In this document: positions 1 through 10,900 of the stretch, piece by piece
Layout of the letters: each line of letters starts with the position of its first letter
Numbering within the stretch: position 1 is the first letter of the stretch
Assembly (NCBI RefSeq): GCF_011397635.1
Contig: NC_064755.1
Location: 16,971,282 to 17,035,281, forward strand
Reading direction: 5' to 3'
From: Epinephelus fuscoguttatus
Lineage: Eukaryota > Chordata > Actinopteri > Perciformes > Serranidae
Length of the DNA: 64,000 nucleotides
Program-made: the position numbers and the translations under genes
The notes under the pieces: generated by a model
What the model saw: only the letters and a program-made list of their open reading frames with translations
Told to the model about the DNA's origin: nothing
Database searches by the model: none

Positions 1-59
1 CACTTCCTGATAACTGGCGGGACCGACTGAAGAAACGGAAGATGGCGAACAGCACGTAA
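1..59 (+). CDS. C-terminal end of an upstream gene (partial, unidentified)
   Basis: Reading from base 3 gives a short open frame, LPDNWRDRLKKRKMANST, closed by a TAA at 57-59. The basic, charged composition and the good codon fit suggest a real C-terminus, but the remainder lies outside the window. The following 420 bases are AT-rich with no coding signal and end in a variant poly(A) signal, as a 3' UTR would. I do not recognise the protein. In mammals AGBL2 sits beside FNBP4 and NUP160, so those are natural candidates, but nothing seen here proves it. Confidence 0.4.
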   Translation, partial: LPDNWRDRLKKRKMANST

Positions 60-510
60 CATCCAACCTGGGTCGCACTCCGCCCAGTTAGCTTTTTTTT
101 TTAATCCACTCCAATCATTACTATACGGTGATCATCATTTTTGTTAAATGATCTAAGAACTTTCTTTACCATTTGACTTGTTCATGATGGAGACATTTCG
201 AGGCCCTTACATGGCAGGCCATTCACCAGAAGGGTTGGAATGTCCTTCTCTTGTTTTTGTAAGCCACGACTGTAAATGTGCCAAAAGTCTTGGTTCATCA
301 GAAATACTTCACCACCATTTTGTACAGACCACACATAGATGACCACCACAGTTTGTTTGGAGGGATTGTCTATTTTATTGAGCATTTTTATACCTGTGTA
401 CATATGATGTATAATGGGATAAGCCATGTTTTTGGAAGGGGAGGGAACGTCACTGAACTTGTACATTTTGTAAAAAGTTATTAAACTGTTTTTCCAAAGC
501 CACCTGTGTT
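60..510 (+). other. Putative 3' UTR of the upstream gene, with ATTAAA poly(A) signal
   Basis: AT-rich, non-coding sequence follows the stop at 57-59. An ATTAAA hexamer at about 480-485 lies just before a GT-rich run (gtgtttttgtttatttttg), the usual arrangement for cleavage and polyadenylation. The short open frames in both directions here look like chance. Confidence 0.4.
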
Positions 511-714
511 TTTGTTTATTTTTGTTTTGTGTTTTACATCATATGTCTTTATTTTTTATCCCTATGTGCTAAAGATATTCATGGCAGGAGGCATGTACTT
601 CTCATTCTTCTTCACATGATATCTCAAAATGATGATGTCTTATTTTCAAATTTTCCACCAACCTTCACTTGAACTCAACTAATGAACAGATCAGAATTTG
701 GTGTTCAAAGGTCA

Positions 715-729
715 AGGTCATTGTGACCT
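715..729. promoter_or_regulatory. Perfect estrogen-response-element palindrome, copy 1
   Basis: AGGTCA-TTG-TGACCT is an exact inverted repeat with a 3-base spacer, the consensus ERE. It is preceded by AAAGGTCA, so TCAAGGTCA, the monomer site of ERR and SF-1 type receptors, is also present. It lies in an interspersed repeat about 0.6 kb upstream of the agbl2 promoter. Binding is inference. Confidence 0.45.
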
Positions 730-848
730 TGCATTCATCTCATTCTTGTGGACAATATCTCAAGAAGGCTTTAAGGGAATTTGACACGAAATTTGGCACA
801 AACGTTTACGTAAGAATGAACTGATTAGAATTTGGTGGTCAAAGGTCA

Positions 849-863
849 AGGTCATTGTGACCT
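849..863. promoter_or_regulatory. Perfect estrogen-response-element palindrome, copy 2
   Basis: The same AGGTCA-TTG-TGACCT palindrome recurs 134 bases after the first, again with TCAAGGTCA on its left. It belongs to the second module of the same repeat. Confidence 0.45.
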
Positions 864-1352
864 CACAAAACATGCTGTTAGCCATAACCTAAGAATTCAT
901 ATGCTAATTATGACAAAATTATATATAAATGTCTAATAAAATATAATGATTAAGTGATGGCATATTATATCTAAAAGACCAACTTCACTGTGACATAATG
1001 TAACACAAAAACACTCAACATCATAACTCAGGAACAGAAGGGGAGACGTGGTCAGATGCTGAATTGGTGACTCTACTTTGTGCCTGTTTTTTTGAAAATT
1101 ATGAGTATCAGCACAATAGCGAGTAATCCCCGTGACATTTTAGTCACACACACACAGACACAACATAACACTGCTGTACTGCAGCTTTGTCACTATTTTA
1201 ATCATAGACATATATACATGTATATATGTCTATGAGTTTAATCAATAACGCCAGTCACACGTTTCACGACACTTGAGAAGCATTTCCTGCACATCTGAAC
1301 AGCTTCAACGGTAAGGAATCTCCATGGCGACCGCGGTGTTGTGAGACGGGTG

Positions 1353-1365
1353 GTTGCCTGGCAAC
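1353..1365. promoter_or_regulatory. agbl2: X-box (RFX site) in the agbl2 promoter
   Basis: GTTGCC-T-GGCAAC is a perfect palindromic X-box with both RFX half-sites intact. It lies about 100 bases upstream of the 5' UTR splice donor at 1461. RFX factors drive ciliary genes through this motif, and AGBL2 is a ciliary tubulin-modifying enzyme. A second, weaker site, ATCTCC-AT-GGCGAC, lies at 1318-1331. Confidence 0.75.
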
Positions 1366-1942
1366 GTAAGGCACTGAAAGATTCCTCCACTCGCAGTGGC
1401 CGCCAACTTTTCTTTTCGCGCCTGTGTATATTAAGAAAGTGTAGGTGAAATGTAAGCGAGGTAAGTGGGTTTCAGACGTTGATAAATATTTTAAAAAGCA
1501 ATACAGTACAAGTCAAGACCAGCGCGGTGACAGTTAGTCAGTTGAAGACGCTTAAAAAATGTCAGCAACACAGGAAAAAGGCAGTAATTCATAAATGTGG
1601 TAGCCGTGGTGCTCTCAGAAGCTTATAAATCTGAGTTTAACCTGTTAAACTCATGTAGAAATACTAGGAAGCCGGTGTAACACTGTAATCTGTGACCCAT
1701 CAGATTCTGTGACCCAGTAAGACCAGACCCCTTAAAACGTCGTTTAGTTTTGTGAGTTAAATGGTTAGGGTTAGAGGTTAGCAGGTGTCCTGTGCTGAAG
1801 ACGGAAATTGCACTGTTGCATGAGCTGCTGTGTTGGAACGTTAGCAAACTAGGGAAGTTACATTAGTTTACATTATAACGGTGTACTTTATGGAGAGAGG
1901 AATACTTTATCTGTCTGGCTTTTTACTTTTCTGCAGCCAAAA

Positions 1943-4900
1943 ATGCCTGGAAGAAATTCCACTCTGGATATCTTACATGTAAGTTTTTTCTAGCATGTTT
2001 TTTGTCTGTCAACTTACTCAAAATATCAATGTTATTTTAGACTATCTTTGTACACACAGGCTGAAGTCATATTATTTTACACTGGGTTTTTTCATCACCA
2101 TAACAGGATCATTAGACAGTGGTGTGTTACTCCCAGTGACTTTCAATAAGCAACAAAATATATATCCTCCTGAGACCCTCTGTCCTCATATTAGGACATC
2201 ACACTTTGGGTTTACTGGACCTTGTACATCATTCTTCTTAACTTAGACCTGTTGTCCTCATTCACGGACAATTGTTTGTGCTATGTACATGTAGTAGTGT
2301 TAAGAGCACAATACACTAACCCATGTAAAAACAAGATAGCAGCCTTCATTGCCAAGTTAGTCTGCAGCCGATCCCGACACAAAAGTGGACAAAGCACAAA
2401 ACCTGATCAAATTTAATGTCTGAAACTTGTTTATTTATGATTAATAATGTTTGTAGTTTGACATGCCAACAAATTTGACCAATTTTTGCAACGGTTAAGA
2501 TGCTGTTAATAAGAAAGTACTCATTTGCAGACATTGGGAATTTTTCATCAGCCTGTGAGGGACATTGGGGCTTTATTACTGTCTCGTTTGAGGACATTAG
2601 GACTTTACTGTCATTATTGGATACTGGAACTTTATTTATTTATTTATTTATTATCATTGACTTTGTATACTTTTTTATACTTATAAGGTCCTACTAATCT
2701 CAAATAGCTAGGAAAAATTGAAAATGCATACCAAACAAAAGTTCGGGTCTCAGGAGGATAAGATAGCCATGTATGGAAAGCTTAATCTGTTTTAGTACCA
2801 GCAAGAAGACTCAAATTTACTATAGCTGATATTCAGTGAGAAAAGTCCAGGTAATGCAAGTGTTTTCAAAAACCCATATTGGTTCACGATAATAACAGAA
2901 TTCATCTTTACACTAACCTTATTACAAGCCTGGGTTGATACAGGGAGCAAGATAATACACTTCTTACTATAGTAATTAGGATGCAATATTGATGATGTTT
3001 TATGATTTTTCCAATCAGGCAGAGAAAACACCACCAGCCATCTCTGCTATCAGGAACTGGTGGAATACCCACCAGCTGGATAAATTGGACACCAATGACT
3101 CCAACATAGAGGAAGATGAGGAGGAACTGGCAGGGAGGAGGCTGTGTAAGCTGTTTTCATATGCATTTGGAATAAGATATATGAGAACTATATATAGCCT
3201 GTAACTGTAATGTGAATTGGAAGTAGTTAATGTAACTCCACCACAAAGATCTGTATTGAACTGTTGCTGTTAAACATCTTTTGACACCACTGTCTTATGT
3301 TTGATGTGGAGTGGGAATGCTACTGCTGACATGTACAGTCTTGGGTTTTCCTGTCACATCTCCTTACCAGCAGTGTCAAGCTGTGGCATTTATGGTATCT
3401 CCTCCCTAATGCTAACATTATATATTTAACAAGCTCTTTTGTGACTGAGATAATTAGAGCAATCAGGTGCAGCATAATCCCTTCTTAAATGAATAAGCCT
3501 GTCTGGTCTAGATGAGGTAAACAAGCAGAGCTGATGAAAAATGCATATCCGTAGTTCTCTGGAAAAACAGGAGCACTAAAGACCAGTAATTGAAGGTGTG
3601 ATTCATGTCTCTACACAGTATCTTTAAAGCTAAGTCAGACTCTGCGGACCAGGCAGCTGCTCATAGACTTTGATGGTGGCAGACCTATTTTGAGTCTCAG
3701 GGCACCGCTGGACCTGGTGAACTTCCCAGCTATCTCCCACCCCCGTTGGCCTGTAGAGTGTGAGGTCATCAGTGATATCATCCATCACATAGGTAATTGA
3801 AAATTGTATTAAAACCATTATATTACTGATATGCATAAAGGTGTTAATCAGCCCAAAAGAAGGCGGTGACTCAAATTTGTGAGCAGATGCTTCAGGCAAA
3901 ACATACACAGTAACAAAATAATCAATTAATTAAATACAGTGTAAAACCTGGTATGTCCTTTTGCTGTTACTGTCAATATGTAATGACACCCAGAGACTGT
4001 GTGTTGTAGAATGGGACCCCCCAGAGCCAGAGCCTTTCTACCAGTACACCGGACATGAGAGGACACCGATGCCAGCAGGAGAAGAGAGGGGGAAAGTGGT
4101 GTACTGCATTGATCATGGTAACTAATGACACCAGAGGCTTTTTTGTTTGAACAACAGGTCACATGTACAGTATGGCTACGCAGCAGAGCTGTGGATTTGA
4201 GTCACATGACTAGAACTCAACATTTAATTCCCCTGATGATCCACTCTCTTTGAACTAATCAGACAGCATCAAATCAAGTTGCAGGGGAGAACCATGAAGA
4301 ACTAACATTACGTTACTGAGCACTAGTTTTGAAAAAAAAAAAATACCAGAGATAATTCTGCTCACGTACAAAAACTATGTGGTGGTCAACAAACATGAAT
4401 TGCCATATGCAAAACGTGCTAGTCAAATACTTCCAACAAACTTGTTTTTAACAAATACAAATTTTAACAAGGATTCGTGACATCCATAAATTTAATGTAT
4501 TCTGACTCTGTTGTAAATTGGCATAACATTTGATCAAGAGCAATTTATGACTTGTTTAGGATTCAAAACTCAAAGTTTTGATCTTGGGGCTTGACTCTGG
4601 ACTTGCTTGTCTAGACCTGGGACTAGAGTTTCAAGATTTATGAGTTGGAGTACAGTGTGTCATTATGGTGTTGTTGACAAATTCTTCTGAACATAAGGAG
4701 TTTGAGTTACTTCATCCTCCACAGGTTAGAAGGTTAGTGTAAATTTAAAGGCGACTGCAAACATTTGTATACTAGTGAGGACAAACCCAAACTAACTCCT
4801 AAATGCTTCAAAATGTGAATTTCATATTGATTTTACAATTTAAGTGCTTTATAACAATGTACAAGTCTTGCTGACTGTTTCATATGTTATATTATGGGGA

Positions 4901-7900
4901 TTGTGGTGAGGCATTAGTGTCCTCCCTCTGCATTGTTATCATAGATACTAAGAATTAATAATTTTCTAGATACACATGATACACGCCGCCACTGCTTTCT
5001 GTAAAACACCTCAAGTCCATGTTTACTGAAAGCTTCATAACATTAACTTTGACTCTTTTCATGTTGTTCTTTCTGGTTTAAGCCCTTAAACGTCCTTATT
5101 TCACCTGCTCCTGTGTCGGAGGAAGCAGGGGGCCCATTAAAAGCGCTACTTCTTACAGCAATCAGACAGACTTCACCCTTGAGTTTGAGTCACGCTTTGA
5201 GAGTGGGAACCTTCAGAAGGCTGTGCAAGTGTGAGTCTCTGCAGCCTGACCTAGTGATAAGTTGTTGCAGCTTTTCAATCATTACTGTGTGTTTTCATCT
5301 TTGTTAATATCTAATATGGCTCCAGGTTAAGTTACTCTGTCTGTCTGTCTGTCTGTCTGTCTGTTCAGGGGCATCTATGAGTATGAGCTTACCCTGCGCA
5401 CAGACATTTACACCAAAAAGCACACGCAGTGGTTTTACTTCAGGGTCAAGAATATGAAGGCTGGAGTGACCTACCGCTTCACTATCGTCAACTTGATGAA
5501 GAGCAGCAGCCTGTATTCACACGGTATGAGACCCCTCCTGTACTCTGAGAGGGCTGCCAATGAGGAAGGTGTTGGATGGCAACGCATCGGCTCCAACATC
5601 AGATACTACCGTAACTGCAATCGGGTAGGTGAAGTTTCTGACAGGAGTTGGAGAATTAACTTGGCAACTCAACTTGCTTTTTGTCAGTAAACTGTAATTT
5701 AATAGCCCATTTTCTGCCTTTCCAGAAGCTGTCATGTTCAGTTATGTGAATAAAATCGAGGTGAGGGAACAAGGGAGGGTAGTACAGGCACTGCTTCATA
5801 TAAACTGGAGTAAAATGTTACATGGCTGCCACCTTTCATCCAGAAATTCCACAAATAGAGTGAAGACGACAATCAAAAATGAATATTGCAGGTTGATTTT
5901 TGTACTTAAGTGCTTAGGTGGGAAAATTCCTCAATGGTTAGTGGTAAAATTAAGTTTGAGATCTATAGTAAGTAAATTAAAATGTATAGAAAACTTCTGT
6001 GGTCCGTCACTAAACTGTAATTATAAGCAGCAGGATCTCTTTTAAAAACCATGATCTCCATCTCTATTTAGAATACAAAGGACAACAACAGCGACACAAT
6101 CACCCTGTACTCACTCACCTGGACTCTCCAGTTCCCTTATGACTCTGACACCTGCTACCTGGCCCACTGCTACCCCTACACCTATTCACGCCTGCAGCGC
6201 TACCTCAGGTGCATTTCCTCCAACAGAGCAGTTGCGTCATACTGCACACTGCGGGTTCTGTGCCACAGTCTTGCTGGGAACGCCGTGTATGTGGTGACAG
6301 TAACATCCCGGGGGGGCGGCAGGGTGGAGGGTAAGGCCAAAAAGGCTGTAGTGGTGACAGCCCGAGTGCACCCTGGGGAAACCAATGCGTCCTGGATGAT
6401 GGAGGGGTTCCTCGACTTCCTGCTCGGTGACACGGAGGATGCTCAGCTACTCAGAGACACTTTTGTCTTTAAGGTGAAGGACCTCAAGCTCAGAGTCTCT
6501 TATCTGTCTTATTATCATGGTCATTGACCTTCCAATTTGTGAGATATCTGAATAGTAATTTATTAAGCTGATGGTGAATGAATAGAATGATGATGAAATT
6601 GTGTTGTTGCTATCAACACTGTTTTTTTTTCTCATTTGGATTTGTGGTGCTGCAGGTGGTGCCAATGCTGAACCCAGATGGTGTGATAGTGGGCAATTAC
6701 CGCTGCTCTCTGGCAGGCAGAGACCTCAACAGAAACTACAAGACATTGCTCAGGGATTCCTTCCCTTGTGTGTGGCACACCCGAAACATGGTGGAAAGGT
6801 ATAACAGTGCACATGCTGGAACAAACACATTAAAACACATACTACATATTAAAGAACTTGCAATTCAGTAAAAATTCAGCAATTCAGTGGTTGCACTGAT
6901 CTTCCCCTCTTTTTTTCCTAAGTGTATTATCAATTGATATGTCTGCTTATACAGTAAATTGTTAACAGTATGCAGGTCAGATGAAAGGCAAATTAATTTG
7001 TTCATTTAAAGCTTATGGAGACGACTTAATGATCAGTTCTTCCACTTTTTGTTCCTTTTTGTTGTTCCCAAACATAGCTCATGCTGTATTTGCACACTCT
7101 CTATTACTCTTGTGTGTTTTTCAATTTGGGATTTTGACAGGCCAAAATCTGATACGATAAAATTTCCCCAGGCTGACGGCTGAAATGGACGTGGTTCTTT
7201 ACTGTGACTTTCATGGCCACAACCGTAAAAACAACGTCTTCATGTACGGTTGTCACAGCCGAGGTGATGCTGCACTGAAGCTTCAAGAGAGAGTCTTTCC
7301 ACTAATGATGAGCAAGAATGCCAGTGATAAGGTAAAGTCACTGTATTTAAAGAACTCTTTCAAACCTATGTGGGTAACATCGGGATTCTAAAAACATCAT
7401 GACACTGCTTATTCAACACTTTTGTTACTCATAACACCACACTGTGGAACACTTCATCATGATTCAGAGGCAGCGTGTCTCTTTCTTTATATTCATTTGT
7501 GCCTACCCAACATCTCAACCACAACATCTGAATCGCTCTCTTCACTAGTTCTCCTTCAAGAGTTGTAAGTTTCGGGTGCAGAAGAGCAAAGAGGGAACAG
7601 GACGAATCGCCATGTGGAGACTTGGCATCAAAAACAGCTACACTATGGAGGCCACCTTTGGAGGATCGACTCTGGGTGAGATCAGACTTCCCAAATGTGT
7701 GTCTGTGAGTGTTTATGTGTGCATGTCTCTGATATGAGGATCTATCATGTGTTTGAATGTTAGGCAACAGGAGAGGAACTCACTTTACCACTCGAGACCT
7801 GAAGTCCCTCGGCTTTTGCTTCTGTGACACCCTGCTGGACTACTGTGACCCAGATCCAACAAAGGTGAGAGATAAAGCAGCATGTCTACGATTTCAACTC

Positions 7901-10900
7901 AAGGGTGTCTTGCAGGTCCTTAAAAAGTTTTAAAATGTCTTAAATCCAATTTTGTAAAACTAGGGCTTAAAAGTCATTAAATAGTTAAATAAATGTGGCC
8001 AACTAACTTATTCTTTGCTTTTTTTTCAGACCACTTACTGTCTGACGGAGCTGGGAGCATTGTTGAGGAAGGAGGTCAGAGACAGGCTGGGAAAAGATTT
8101 GGGCACTGACTGTAACTTCTCTGTGTCTGACCTGGAAACCAGGTGAAACTGTCATCTATTATCATTATTATTATTATTATTATCTTAAATACATATGCAA
8201 ACCAGACAATATGGGCTTTCTGTAAAATGGCCGTCATTCAGCGTAAAAATGAATATTTCTTGTTGGCTTTCACAGTACCGGTGGGTCAGATAGTTCAGAC
8301 TCTGATGGACTCCCAGTCCATTTACTGAACCAGCCACAAACAGAGGTACGCTGACATAAATCTGCTCTTCCATGGAATAGGGTTTTTTATATGACTGTTT
8401 CATTTTCTTCTTAGAGTTAATATCGCATTAAAATTCCATTTTGAATCATGTCTTCTCGTTTCAGTTGACCTCGTGCTCCTGGTCTCCACAGCAAACTCCA
8501 GTGAGGAAGAAAAAGAAACGCCTGAGGAGTTATAAAGAGAGGAACAGGCTGCGACCAGAGAGAGTGAAGAATAGCACGCAGCCAAAGGTGGTGCAAAGCA
8601 GCATAAAAACCATTGTAAGAGACTTAATGACCTATTAATTAAAGCACACCCTTGTTACTGACTTTAAAATAGACTGATCAGCTAACGGTCTGTGCAGGAG
8701 TCCAACCTGCCCCACGGGGACGTAGTTAAAGAGAGCATTCAAGAGAGGCCTGTTGGAAGACACAGAAAAAAATGGCAGGTATGAAATAGAGTGTGATTAC
8801 ATTTAGAAGATAGACGCAGCTAGACATGGAAGTGGGAAGATTTCCTCAGCTGTTCTTTCAACATTTCTTTCTTTGTGAAGGTAAATGGCCTGATAAGAAA
8901 AGCTGCGGTCCCTCCACCCACCACTCACACTGGGGAGGTCAGTCAGGTGACTCTGTGGCAGGGCTGCGAGCCTGTCAAGGTGAACATTACCCAAATGAAT
9001 TCTCTCACAGTATCACCTTGTTCTCACCCAATCTAAGCCAGTCATAACATACACTGACGCACATACCCATTTAAAGTCACAGTCTGTATTCTTTACTTGG
9101 ATGTTTGGTTATTTCTTTGTTTTAGGACGATGAAAACGTGAAAGCTGCATGCCCACATCACAAAGTAAAGGCATGTCCACATCTCAGCGTATACACAGCT
9201 GTGTCACCTCACAAAGGTAACGTTTATTTTGGAAGCACCGCCTTTCTAACATCCTAAGTGTTCGAATCACCACTGCCACTGATCTGCATCGTAGTACTGT
9301 ATTATATAGGTTATGGTTAATCATATTGCCTTTGACTGCCAAATATGAAGGAAGAAGATGTTGATAGAGAATCATTAAGTTCACTTTAAGTATTTCAGAG
9401 GTGGGAGAAGTACTCAGATCTTGTACTTGAGCAAAAGTAGTGATGCCACAGTGTAGAAATACTTTCGCACAAGTGCAAGTCCTGCACTCAGAATTTGACT
9501 TCAGTAAAAGAACAAAAGTGCTAGGATCCAAATGTACTTAAAGTACACAAAGTAGAAGTATTAAAGCCTTATCACTATCCAGAATTAGAGTACAAACGCA
9601 TGTGTGTGTCCAGGCACACTACTCAGCCATGCATCAGACTGTCTGTACTGACGTGTGTTAAAGTGTAATGTTTTAGCGAAAATTAATGTGTTTGGAAAGT
9701 ACTGGGCATACAATTGGATAAATGAGACTTGAATTGTACTGCACAAGTTGTGTGAGAGTTTGTGATTTGTGGTATAGTTTTGCTGTTGTTAAATGCGGTC
9801 TCCCTTTACTTCAGTTCGTCAGGAATGTAAACCTTTTTTGGAGGCATGTCCATAGACGTCGGAACTAGGGGTGCGGGGGGTGCGGCCGCACCCCCTCTCA
9901 TCCGCACCCCAGCCTCCCTACCCACTGCATTACGCTTAAAAAAAAATAAAGAATCTGAATTTAAACTCAATTTGTCTGACTTACATTTATCTCTTTCATA
10001 TCATTAATGCATAGATCTGTGCTTTTGATGTAATATGCAACCTGCCTGACTACATACAGTAGCCTTGGCATCCAGGATGTTGTGTCCATCCTGCAAACCT
10101 TGCAGCCCCAAACCCGCTCCATGCTGTTGGAGGTGGAGAAGCTCATTAAGCTCTGTCTGGCCCTGCCCTGCATCCGAGCGCTCTTTCTCAGCCTTGCGCA
10201 GGCTGAAAACCTGGCTGCGCAAAACCATGACGCAGGGAAGACTAACACATTTGGCCATTATGAACGCTCACAGTGGCCTTATGGATGAAAGCGATGTCTC
10301 GACCCTGCTTAAAATCGTCATCAGTAGGGCAACTGAGAGAATGTCCACTTTTGGAAATGCATGAAAGCTCTGAGGGCCGAATTCACAAGGAATTAACTGC
10401 GGCCGCTGATCGCACCTTGAATTGCACCTCATTTGCACCGGCAGTTTGCTCCGTCTTAACGTCCTATTCACAAAGGATATTGCGCTAATGATATACCAGC
10501 GCAAACACGCCCACAAAGTTTGGCAGCTGAGTGCAGTTTGCCCCCCTAATTGCAGTTAGCCACAGGGCAAAGTTTTTTTTTTCACTTAACTGCATGTGGC
10601 TATTAGCGCTGGTATTAATTAGACTTTGTTTGGCAAAGTGCTGAATACTGTATACCCTCATGTAGTGATGTCTGCTGGTGAGTCAGGCTAACAGTGTCGG
10701 ATGGGTTGAGGCTGTGGATTTGACCAAGTTTGACCACTTTATCACTATTCCCTCTCACTTGTAGCTGTTTTTTCGTTATCTTTTAAATTTAATATGAATT
10801 ATGGAACCGTTTTTGTTCACGTTTGTTTCCCCCGTTTCGTAAAATAAATTATTGAAAGTTGCTTTTGAAGTGCGTGACAGAAGTGCGTTTTGAGAACGAC

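Larger units (their letters stand above)
585..1015. repeat. Teleost interspersed repeat carrying two palindromic hormone-response-like sites
   Basis: The text (ggcacaaacgtttacg, gaactgattagaatttggtg, aattcatatgctaattatg) is of a kind I know as a very common fish interspersed repeat of unresolved class. Two internal modules each contain AGGTCAttgTGACCT, at 715-729 and 849-863. Ends cannot be fixed by eye. Confidence 0.55.

Noticed and set aside
9184-9531. 115-residue minus-strand frame
   Set aside because: It spans an agbl2 exon and an interspersed repeat, with no splice or family support.
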